From NCBI GenBank assembly GCA_039720395.1, contig CM077831.1, positions 3,452,003 to 3,516,002 on the forward strand: DNA of 64,000 nucleotides, written 5' to 3'. The notes below the pieces were generated by a model, which worked only from the letters and a program-made list of their open reading frames with translations, ran no database searches and was not told the origin of the DNA. This DNA is from Liquidambar formosana (lineage: Eukaryota > Streptophyta > Magnoliopsida > Saxifragales > Altingiaceae). The position numbers were made by a program, and so were the translations under genes. Positions 12,312 through 20,948 of the stretch are shown in pieces (the stretch's first letter is position 1; the number at the start of each line of letters is the position of its first letter).

Positions 12312-12726
12312 TTTTGTTGATGAAGAGCCTCGGGTATCGCTGGAAAAAAAAAAAAAAAAAGAAGACGACGGTGGTGATGTGAAAAGGGGAAAAACAAGAA
12401 GAGGAAGAATAAGAGAAGCAAAGAGAGAGAGAGAATGAGAAGGGGCTAAGGGTTTCGGATGTGAAGAGGGTTTAGGAAGGGAAGGAGTTAAGACAGAAAC
12501 GGTTCTCGCCGGAGACGAAGAGGCATGGGTTTTGAAACCACTGTTAAATGAAACGACACCGTCCCAGTTACTGTGTAAAAAGTAAAGCATTGTTGCGTAC
12601 ACATATGAAGACCTTGCGCACGCCTTATGAGGACGCATTAGTGTATTGTGCGTACACATCTGCATGATTTTGGTTGATTGTAAACCAGGGGCAATATCGA
12701 CACTTGACCTACAATTAGATCCTGAG
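12312..12726 (-). promoter_or_regulatory. Upstream region of the PMD gene
   Basis: No coding frame is supported. It carries an A17 tract (12344-12360) in the 5' untranslated part and three degenerate relatives of the palindrome (TGCGTACACA type) between 12594 and 12658, about 285-345 bp before the start codon. No clear TATA box was found. Confidence 0.4.
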
Positions 12727-12830
12727 TACCTAATCCTCGCAAAGATTTTGATTTAACATCCGGCTTTTGTTTAGATATCAATCCAGCATTGGACCTTCGT
12801 TAAGGTCAGAAAATCACAGCTAATTTACCA

Positions 12831-13190
12831 CCGACTTGGGCCTCCGTTGAGGTCAACCCTCCTTATAGGGTCCGATATGACCAACTTGGGCCTCCGTTGA
12901 GGTCAACCCTTTTTGTAGGGTCCGATATGACCGACTTGGGCCTCCGTTGAGGTCAACCCTCTTTGTAGGGTCTGATATGACCGACTTAGGCCTCCGTTAA
13001 GGTCAACCCTCTTTATAGGGTCCGACATCACCCGAAATCGTTTACGTAGGCTTTTGTTGAGGTCTGCCCTCTTTATAGGGCCCGAAATCATTTACGTGGG
13101 CCTCTGTTGAGGTCAGCCCTCTTTATAGGGTCCTAAGTCACTTATGTGGGCCTCTGCTGAGGTCAACCCTCGTTATACGGTTCGATAACG
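12831..13190 (+). repeat. 50-bp tandem repeat array, about seven copies
   Basis: The phrase CTTGGGCCTCCGTTGAGGTC and its variants restart at about 12834, 12884, 12934, 12984, 13044, 13094 and 13144, a 50-bp period with one 60-bp step. Each unit also holds AACCCTCTTTATAGGGTCCGA, itself an imperfect inverted repeat. More decayed copies extend to about 12727 on the left and 13230 on the right. Tandem repeats between the coding region and the 3' LTR are a known trait of Tat/Ogre elements. Confidence 0.9.
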
Positions 13191-13462
13191 TCTTATCGCC
13201 CTTCGTTAAGGACAGTTCCTCATAAGCCTGAGATGGCTATTTGCTTTAACTCATGCACTTGTACCCCACATCACTGCCCAGGTGAGCTTTTATTTTGCTT
13301 GCACGAACTACGACAGGTCTGATCCCTTCCACAGGGTACGTAGGTAGTTGGGTGATTCCTAACTCGACCTATTGCATGTTTATACTTTGATTTCGATTTG
13401 GTCAGTCGGTAAAAATGGACGGGTCTATGAAGTCTTCCGATATTACTCACGAGCGAGTATAA
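13191..13462. other. Non-coding stretch before the E1 3' LTR
   Basis: Decaying repeat units continue to about 13230. Beyond that I see no gene, repeat or regulatory signal up to the polypurine tract. Confidence 0.5.
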
Positions 13463-13478
13463 TCGAAAGAGGGGCAAC
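13463..13478 (+). other. Polypurine tract of E1
   Basis: Purine-rich TCGAAAGAGGGGCAAC directly before the 3' LTR start (TGTAGACACCCC at 13479). It is the expected primer for plus-strand DNA synthesis. Confidence 0.8.
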
Positions 13479-13629
13479 TGTAGACACCCCATTTTGTACC
13501 GCCCAATCAGATATGAGATCGCCCGAGTTGGAATCCCGATGATGAGGTTTATTGTGTGTCCCGAGAAATTGACAAAGCAATTCCCGACAAGACACTTAGA
13601 TTGCAGCTTGAAAACTTATCTGTATACCT

Positions 13630-13696
13630 CATACGTACGCATATGGGTTTAATGCGTACGCATAGTGCGTACGCAACAGTAACATATGCGTACGCA
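13630..13696. repeat. TGCGTACGCA palindrome cluster in the E1 LTR U3
   Basis: Perfect copies at 13653-13662, 13666-13675 and 13687-13696, plus one variant at 13632. The cluster lies 200-265 bp upstream of the TATA box at 13895, a typical enhancer position. Confidence 0.85.
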
Positions 13697-14514
13697 TCAT
13701 CTGTCACTTTCCCATTTTCCAGCACCGATGTTTTCACCCAAGTCTGATCAGCATGGGGTAGAGGGAAAAGATTTCGGCGACCACTTGAATCTGAAATGTA
13801 TGGGAAACAAGACAAGGGAACTAGCCGGGTGCTGATTTCCTGGGTCGCACAGATATGATTTTGGTTTTTAGTAAGAAGAACCGACTTACCGCAGTCTATA
13901 AATAAAGATTCTTCTGAATAGAGGGGGGGTCAGAAAAATCAGTCGAGTGAATAACATTGAAAAGTTAAGAAATCAGTGAGAAAAACCAGTCAGAAATCTA
14001 TGGAAAAAGAGAAATGAAACCATACATTCAAACAAATGCCCCAAACACTAGAAAACCAGAAAGAAACCAAGGGAATTTACAACTGCAATCTAAAGCGATA
14101 AGGTGGGAATTGCTGCCTCAATATCGGAGGCACTCAAACCTGAGGGTAAGTTGTTCTCATTCTAATGTTTATTATTCTCGCTTTTAACACTAAAGAATAT
14201 ATCAAGGATTAACCATGATGTATTCAGTAGATAGATATCATTAATTATTTTTCTATTTTGTACGGACCGGATAGTCGCCGGGTTGGAAATCCCAGACTTT
14301 GAACTCAAACACGACCATGATTCTGTAGATATCTGTGTAAATGAGTTATGTGTGCTTGTAGTATACTGTGGGAATTGCAATCTGGGTTTTGAATCATTGA
14401 ATATGGTTAAGAAATGATTGAGATAAGTTAGAAAGAAGTTGGTCCCTGACAAAATGAAAATTGATGCGTGCAATTTCTGCCCGCGCCAAGGTTAGAGGAG
14501 AGAACACAGTTAAC

Positions 14515-14620
14515 TTGCGCGTACGCATTAGGGTATGGTGCGTACGCATATTTGTGCGTGCGCATTCGTAATTATTGCGTACGCATGTATGCGTACTCAT
14601 TAATTTCTATTGCGTACGCA
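14515..14620. repeat. Second TGCGTACGCA palindrome cluster in the E1 LTR
   Basis: Perfect copies at 14539-14548, 14576-14585 and 14611-14620, with variants at about 14516, 14554 and 14590. It lies downstream of the TATA box, in the transcribed part of the LTR. Confidence 0.85.
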
Positions 14621-15156
14621 CCTTTCACCACTCTTCCATTAATTTCAGTTATCATCATGTCTCTTTTTAATATTTATGATAATGTCAACCTGTATATCTT
14701 ATTTCCTGTATATCCTGTTTTGCTATGTATTATAGCCTCTTTCTCATTTTACTTACATCATTTTTCATATGATTGGCATGACATTTCATAAATTGTGTGC
14801 TTATGGATGAAATTCAATTAAATATTCTGGGTTAAATATGGCCAACAATCGTTTACAGAGGCCGGTTTTTTATCGGGCAATGTTGGGTGCTTAACACCTT
14901 CCCAATATTGTACCTTAGCTCCGAACTCTGGATCTCTGGCCCGAATACGTCAAATTTGAAATTGAATTCCCCAGAATGGTATGATTAGTTCCCAAGGCTG
15001 AATTGGGTGGCGACTCTCGACACGCTAGTGCTTCGCAATAGCATATATGTCCTAAGGGCCGCATCAGCCCGCGGCGCTTACAAGCTTTATTTGTGATAAT
15101 TTTAAGTCTCAAAGGACTATTATTGTGCTTAACATGCTTAAAATTCAAAAAGGTTG

Positions 15157-16422
15157 CTAATTCCTTGCTCTTTGAGAAGTCTTCTTTGTTCTAGTAGTCT
15201 TGCTCGCTTTGGTGTTGTCCTCCCCTGGTCTCTTTTTACTCCCCGGTAAAGAAATCCCAATTAACTTAACTACTTGAGCCCTTATTGTTGTTTCTTTGTG
15301 ACCAATGTCTTCAGACAACCACTTCTTGTATTCCTTGCTAAGCTTATAAGGTCCATCAGTGTTTGGCACTAGGGTAGTAGAGTTCCAACTATTCCATCTA
15401 TCCTCCATCCACTTAACTAGAGACTGAGAAACAGGTTGAACGGGGTGAACTTGCCTTGAATTCGTCTGAGTGGTACTCGCTTGATGGTTTGGAATTGTTT
15501 GAATTGCACCAAATTGTCGAAGGATCCGAGATGGCCAATAGAAAGAAGTCGCTTTCAAGCCCATCAACTTGACAAGTGTACAGCCCACAGTTCACAGAAA
15601 TACCTTTTCAGTACACTTCCAATGAGGTACGTGCCAGTGAATAGATCGCCATGAGATATGGAATAGCATGTTAAGCCATTCGTCAGGAGAGGCATCCGGA
15701 GGGAATTCAGGTACACGCAGACGAAAGTGTTGAGGCCCATAATTTGCAATACTAGGAGGTGGCAAGAGGTTTAACCTCTCTAGCAACCACATATGAAGAA
15801 GGAGGGGGCTACCCTCAAAATTTGCTTCAAACCGACCCTGTACATTGTCTAGCCCATTAAGAGTTTCCGCTAGAACCATTGGGATTATGTTTCGGGACTT
15901 GGAAAGAGGAGTTACAAGCTCACAAATTTCAATTGGGACAAATAATGTACCATTGGTGATGAGGAACCGCCCAATCAAGCAGAAAGCTAAGGCATGTTGA
16001 CGTAGTCGCGACAAGGGTAGCCCACATGACCTCCCAAGGGGAAGAAAAGATGTTGCTAGCTTGTTTAAATCTACCATGTTATCTTTTATGAAGGCCATAG
16101 CATCGTGGGTAGAGATTTCCAGAAGAGAAGCAAAAGAAGATACATAACCTTGGCGAAGGTATGGAAAGATGAAAGGTTTTGATGGTTGCACTCCGAACAG
16201 CGCGCAGAATTCCTCATGAGTGGGGCAAATTTCATTGCGATGGAAATGAAAAACATGAAGTTCAGGATCCCAAAAGTATGTAGAAGCATAGAGCATAGTC
16301 CAGTTTACCTTGACTTTGGCGAGGGAATAAAGCGCGTCCAAGCCATAACTCTGGAAAACCCTTTTGTCTTCCTTACTCATGTTGCTGAAGCAAAGTGTCA
16401 AAAAGCTATCAAAAGTCTCCAT
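15157..16422 (-). pseudogene. E4 DUF7745-like gene with a single stop codon
   Basis: ATG at 16422-16420, open for 276 codons, then TGA at 15594-15592, then open in the same frame to the natural end at 15157: about 420 codons with one nonsense change. The N-terminal part has FWDPELHVFHFHRNEICPTH followed by EEFCALFG, the same signature as E1 gene A. The middle has LLLHMWLLERLNLL without an intron, and the C-terminus is basic (KKRPGEDNTK onward). A TATA box (minus strand CCTATAAAAA, 16471-16480) lies about 50 nt before the start. Function unknown; relatives occur in plant retrotransposons. Confidence 0.8.
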
Positions 16423-16565
16423 GATTTGATGTTGAATGAATAATAATGGTTTATGAACATGTGGGGGGTGTTTTTATAGGCCTTTAGGCTCAAATTTGAG
16501 TCCTAGAAGGCTTAGAAGTCGAAAAAGCGTCAAAAAGTCGCAAAAACACGTAAACAGTGAAACCG

Positions 16566-16615
16566 CTCGGGAGACCGGTTGGGGCCAACCGGTTGGACCC
16601 AACCGGTCACCCGAG
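16566..16615. repeat. Foldback with AACCGGTT cores upstream of the E4 antisense gene
   Basis: Outer arms CTCGGGAGACCGGTT (16566-16580) and AACCGGTCACCCGAG (16601-16615) pair with one mismatch, and the inside holds a further AACCGGTT palindrome. It lies about 90-145 bp upstream of the TATA box of the DUF7745-like gene. The outer arms match those in the E2 and E3 LTRs. Confidence 0.85.
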
Positions 16616-16915
16616 TCCATTTTCCTCATTTCCCTGTTTTGACCACCTATGACCCCCGTATGCTCCGGAAGGCCAATTTTGACCATTTTGAGCTCAAATT
16701 GACTCAAATTTGTGTCAAGTGTCATGAAATTCAAACAACAAGAGATAGATATCATAATTCAAAGGTGGGGAATGCATGAACTTGGTTTTGAAAGAAAGAA
16801 CTTGAAAGATAACATAAATACCCACATAGGCTTAATACAAGGATTTCACAAGTTAAGAGTTTCTAGATGCTTAAATTGAGTTTCCTAAACTTAAAATAAG
16901 TCTCTTCAACACTTC
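16616..16915. other. Non-coding stretch between the two E4 antisense genes
   Basis: AT-rich, with no frame I can support and no repeat. It holds the distal upstream part of the DUF7745-like gene and the 3' flank of the PMD remnant. Confidence 0.5.
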
Positions 16916-17439
16916 TATGGTGGTTTCCTTCTCTTGCTTGGCCCTGCTTCTTCTGCTGGTGGAGGAGGTGGTGGAGCCGCAGCTGGGTTGTACTGAGGGA
17001 AGGAATCAATCTACAAGTTTCCAAGAAAATAAATGATGTGAGTACTATTTTTTTTAAGGAAAGGAATTTTCAAAAAGTTTTGATTTGAGCTATTCTTACT
17101 GGGTGTGAGTGTTCGCTCGCTCCGTACGCCTCTTGCCTTGATAGGCTTAGGCTCATCCTCATCATGTCCCTTCTCAAGCTGGCATTGAGATTGATCCATT
17201 CTTGTGTATACTCGGCAGGTGTCTGCAAAGAGGAATTGGGTAAGAAATGTCTAATGAATGGTTGGGGATTAAAAGAATCAAGTCAACCTTGAAACTTACA
17301 GTCACATATCGAGGATCTATCTGTGAACCTCATCCATCATGGGAGGTCCTATGTTTGTGGACACAATATCGCCTCCTTAGCACAAATCAATGGACCACTT
17401 AGGCCGGGGTAAAAGGGGGCAGTGCATCCCTATCCATGC
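16916..17439 (-). pseudogene. E4 PMD gene, C-terminal remnant
   Basis: Reading the minus strand from 17439: an exon beginning MDRDALPPFTPA with several stops (to about 17300); an exon at about 17220-17103 reading TPAEYTQEWINLNASLRRDM then MRMSLSLSRQEA, a helical C-terminal PMD pattern, with donor CCA/GTAAGA; and a last exon at about 17010-16918 reading IDSFPQYNPAAAPPPPPPAE and ending in a basic GPSKRRKPP tail. The upstream exons are removed by the E2 LTR insertion at 17440. Frames in the first exon are broken, so it is dead. Confidence 0.6.
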
Positions 17440-20142
17440 TGTCACACCCCATTTTTGTACCACCTTACTAGGGCTCATCATTTCATGCATGTTTTTGTTT
17501 TGTTTTTGAGTCTAGTCACTTGCATTAGTTTTCTAGAGTCACAAGGACAATGGATATGAATTTTGGTTCAATTCGGAGTTGATCTTGAGGGATAATAAGA
17601 GCTTTTATGACTTGAGGGGCATAATCGTCCTTTAAGTCCCAAACTTTTCATTTGACCTTGGAATGATCTCCAAATTGTCAATTGGAGTTCATATGGATGC
17701 ATATAAGGTATTTCTAGGTTCAATTTGATGAATCAATGGCTCAGGATTAAAATGGCTCGACGTAGTTCAAGTTAGTTAATTGACCCTTCCTTAGGTTAGC
17801 TCTAATTGACTCACAATTACCAATCAAATCTTTTCAAATTGACTTTAATTAGTCATCATTTTATCCCCAAAAGTGTTTTATGAAGTTCAATTTTGATATG
17901 GAAAGCATTTGGTTTGATCCTATGTGCATACCTATGCTTAGCAAAGGTAGAGCATAGCGGTTAACCACCTTTGTCAAACCCAACCATGCCCCCATGGCTA
18001 GTGGATTTCACCCCAAAATGTTCAAAAATGTATTCCTCATCGAAACATGATCGTTTTGGCTTTTGTTTCATCAAAATCAGAGTTAATTTGCCCCCTGAAA
18101 CACTACTAGAAGGTAAGGGAGTCCAAAAAAAGCAAAAAGCTAATGTGGGCTCGGGTGACCACCCAAGCCTGGGCGGCTAGCCGCCTGGGCCCAGGTGGCT
18201 AGTTGCCTAGCCTTGGGTGGTCATCCGAGACCACTTTCCTATTTTCTCTATGTTTCCTTGCTGAAGCGGATTCCTCCCTATTTTGACGTATTTGGGCTCT
18301 TTTGGACGTGTTGCCTTCTAGTTTTTTGTAACTTCTGAGTTACTTAAGCCCCAAGGGGGTCTCTAATAGCCCTTGGATTAATTTCTAAGGTTTTAATCCC
18401 AGCCATTGGTTAATCCTTAGTAAACTCTATAAGTACCCCTTATGCTTCAGCACAAGGGGAGCTACTTTATGCATGAATATTTGAGTGTTTAAGAGAGAAT
18501 AAGAGAGAGAGACTTGAAGGAGAGCTAGAGGACCTACTGTAGCCTTGGAGAACATTGATTGAAGACATCCACAAGAGCAAGAGGGAGTTCATACAGCAGC
18601 AAGGCTTCCTAAAGGTATTCTCCTTCTCTATTCAAGCTTAAACTAGGGTATCATGTAGGATAGCTTTATTGCATGCAATGCTTATGATTTCTACCATGGA
18701 TTGAGGTTTCTATTAGTTAATGCATGTGATAATAATGAAGTTCATGATGGGTTTTGCATGCTTTAGAGTTAGTTCATAGGTCTTAATGCATAGGTGTGAT
18801 TCTTGTGCTCTTGTTGTCCTTGTGCTAGGATAGTGTTATCGCATGCTAGAGTTAGGATTTTTGTCATGTTCTATTGTTTTAGTTAGATAATATGCATGAT
18901 TTAGGTTCTGTTTAGTTCGGTTTTAGTATGTGTGGAGTATGTTTTGTGTGTTTTTAAGCATATTTGTGAGTTTAGGGCTGTTAGTGTCCTTATTTTATGT
19001 TGGTTTTCATACAGCATGTTAAAGTAGGTCTTTTTATTGGTTTTTCTTCATAGTTGCTGTATATGTTTTACATATGGAGTAAATATGATATTATTGCATG
19101 CATGTTAGTATATTTTAGGGTTTTTATGCATGATATGGTTCTAGGATTGTGTTAGGGCTTATGAAAGTTTGCTGTTTTTGCTGTTAGCATGTTTAGTGGA
19201 TGATTTTAGGCCTTAGTACTATTCTGTCCAGATTTGCATGTTAGTGTTTGTGCATGGTTTTGAGCACGTGTAAGGGTGCAAATAGGTGTGGTAATTGTCC
19301 TATGGCAAATAGGGCTGCCAATGCTTGAAATGGCTAATGTTTGGAGCAATTGCGCTTAGGTAAGCGGGTGTGAAGGTGCCCCAATTCACCTCTCTTCTTA
19401 ACTTTTTCTCTTCTCCCTCCCTAGGGTTAATTTTTAATACAAGTCTATGGTTTAATCAAGGGTTTCCTTAACCAATAAAATTCTATTTTTTATCAAGGTT
19501 TCCATCTTGTGGACTTCTAAATTCAAACTTGGTTTATTTATCACATTCAATTCTCTTTCAAATAAGGAAACCTAGGGTTTTTACTATAGGTTCGTATTAA
19601 GTTTTAACCCTATTTCTAATCGAGCTACTTGGACTTTGATCCATGTATTTCGTTGCATGGTACGTAGGCGCTCTTCGTGAGGCTTAAGTCCATTATAGGA
19701 TCCAAGTATCCTAGACTTCTTTTTTTCTTTTTATTTTTTGTTTTATTTGCTTGTTATGCATGGATGGATGAATGGAATATATGATATGCATGCAATTCTT
19801 GTGATGATATACTTGCTGATTTTTGTATGGAAAGATCTTAATTTAGCCCAAATAAACCGAGAGATCGAAAGGGTGACATGGGTGCCTCTAGGCTTTGCCT
19901 AGAACCTTCCCATGTCATAACTTAGCCTCCGAATCCCTAATTTCTTTGGTTTCCAAAAGACTGTTTTTGCCTTTCCTTTTTAAATATGGAGTCATTCAAA
20001 TTGTTTTCTTAAAACAAAACTATTTTTAGGGTTTTCCTTGTTTCCTTTAAAAAATAAGGTGGCGGGTCCTTTTCTTTTTTTTTTTTCAAAACCAAATTTC
20101 ATTTTCTTTCCAATCTTGTGGGCCCAATTTCCGGGGTTCACA
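17440..20142 (+). mobile_element. 5' LTR of E2 (2703 bp)
   Basis: Starts TGTCACACCCCATTTTTGTACC and ends TTCACA directly before the primer site. TATA box CTATAAGTA at 18427-18435. It shares long stretches with the E3 LTR, including the closing block around 19620-20140. A PBS-like GGTGGCGGGTCC lies at 20058-20069. Confidence 0.88.
18150..18229. repeat. 80-nt foldback with GGCGGCTAGCCGCC core in the E2 LTR U3
   Basis: Arms CTCGGGTGACCACCCA (18150-18165) and TGGGTGGTCATCCGAG (18214-18229) pair with one mismatch. The perfect palindrome GGCGGCTAGCCGCC is at 18172-18185, followed by a second imperfect one. The foldback starts 710 bp into the LTR and ends about 200 bp before the TATA box. Confidence 0.88.
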
Positions 20143-20145
20143 ATT

Positions 20146-20163
20146 TGGCGACTCCACTGGGGA
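20146..20163 (+). other. Primer binding site of E2, tRNA-Arg type
   Basis: TGGCGACTCCACTGGGGA, three bases after the LTR. It complements the 3' end of a plant tRNA-Arg (acceptor ending GGAGUCGCCA), the primer known for Ogre/Tat-type elements. Confidence 0.85.
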
Positions 20164-20948
20164 ATTTGTGGGCTAGACTCTATAAAGTTTAATTAGGCTA
20201 GGTTAATTTCTTATGTTTAATTAAAATCAATCACATTGCATCCGCTTGATTCTGTGCTTTCATTTATTGCATTGTGTGCGCAAACTCTTGCATGCTAGGA
20301 TCGATGTCCCTCGATGTATCCTTGCCAACGATGGGCCTAGTTTCAACCTTGGTTTTCCTGATTCCAAGTGTTGGGGCGAAAGCTATCAACCTCTCTTGCC
20401 AACCCTTGGGCTTGTCCTTGGGTATATCAAATGAGTTAATCACGTACTACTGGACCCATGCGGCGTTCCTAATGCCACATGTGGTTAGGTATAAAGATTG
20501 CTCAAGCAAGTGAAGGACCCTAGCCTACCCTCTTTTAGTTCATGTAGTGGGCCTTATAGGACACTATGGTCTCACCATTATGCACCCACAATTGTTTGTA
20601 ATGATGCTATGCCGTGTTTGTGGTGTGAGGCTTTATATCTTATGCCCTTAACATGTACCTTTAAACCTTAACCTTTGTTAAGGCCATGGGTTAGGAGGAA
20701 TAAGTTAAGGAAATAGGATGTAAAGCTATGTTTGTGATGTGCTAATCCTTGGGAATTAATTAAACCTAGTTGAAGGACTCTATACCCTATTCTTTTAAAC
20801 ATACCCTTAATCCATGACCCTTGTAAAGGTAATCGGATAAAATGAATGAATTAATTGAATGTGGTGTAAAGACCGAATTCATTAAGGAAAGTATGGAGGT
20901 TTAGGACAAGTCCTTAGGCTAAAGGTTAAAACTTTTCTATCCATAGAC
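20164..20948 (+). other. E2 leader
   Basis: Untranslated region between PBS and gag. It is conserved in outline with the E3 leader (29404-30087), for example TGCATCCGCTTGATT and CTTGCCAAC. No convincing upstream gene is present, so the extra ORF1 seen before gag in some Ogre elements is not evident. Confidence 0.6.

Larger units (their letters stand above)
2956..15082 (+). mobile_element. E1: Tat-like Ty3/gypsy element with two antisense genes, 5' end missing
   Basis: Order on the plus strand: protease, G-patch, RT, two RNase H domains, integrase (2956-7410); antisense DUF7745-like gene; antisense PMD gene; 50-bp tandem repeats; polypurine tract; 3' LTR (13479-15082). Dual RNase H, extra antisense genes and tandem repeats before the 3' LTR are known from the Tat/Ogre/Retand group, so I assign it there, without a finer lineage. 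Gag and the 5' LTR are cut off by the copia-like insertion at 1-2955. Pol has two frame breaks, so this copy is not self-sufficient. Confidence 0.85.
13479..15082 (+). mobile_element. 3' LTR of E1 (about 1604 bp)
   Basis: It starts TGTAGACACCCCATTTTGTACC right after the polypurine tract, the same opening style as the E2 and E3 LTRs. It contains a TATA box (TCTATAAATA, 13895-13904), palindrome clusters at 13630-13696 and 14515-14620, the Tat-type phrase GTTGGGTGCTTAACACCTTC at about 14883, and a GGTGGCGACTC motif at 15006. The 3' edge (GCGCTTACA, 15082) is chosen as the last CA before unrelated sequence and could be off by some bases, because the 5' LTR is not in the window. Confidence 0.75.
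15083..17439 (-). mobile_element. E4: remnant of an older Tat-like element (antisense gene region only)
   Basis: Between the E1 3' LTR and the E2 5' LTR lies a DUF7745-like gene followed by a PMD gene end, both on the minus strand, in the same order and orientation as inside E1. I infer that this is the post-pol part of a related element, cut on the left by E1 and on the right by E2. It could instead be a host locus with the two genes side by side; pol or an LTR of E4 is not in the window. Confidence 0.6.

Noticed and set aside
17409..17422. Purine run AAAAGGGGGCAG just before the E2 LTR, looking like a polypurine tract of a 3' LTR
   Set aside because: It is the reverse complement of PMD codons (CTGCCCCCTTTT) in the E4 remnant, is 18 bp away from the LTR start, and the LTR is followed by a PBS, so it is a 5' LTR.
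17423..17439. TGCATCCC as an alternative LTR start
   Set aside because: E3 shows the same LTR family starting at TGTCACACC directly in RNase H coding, so the E2 LTR starts at 17440.
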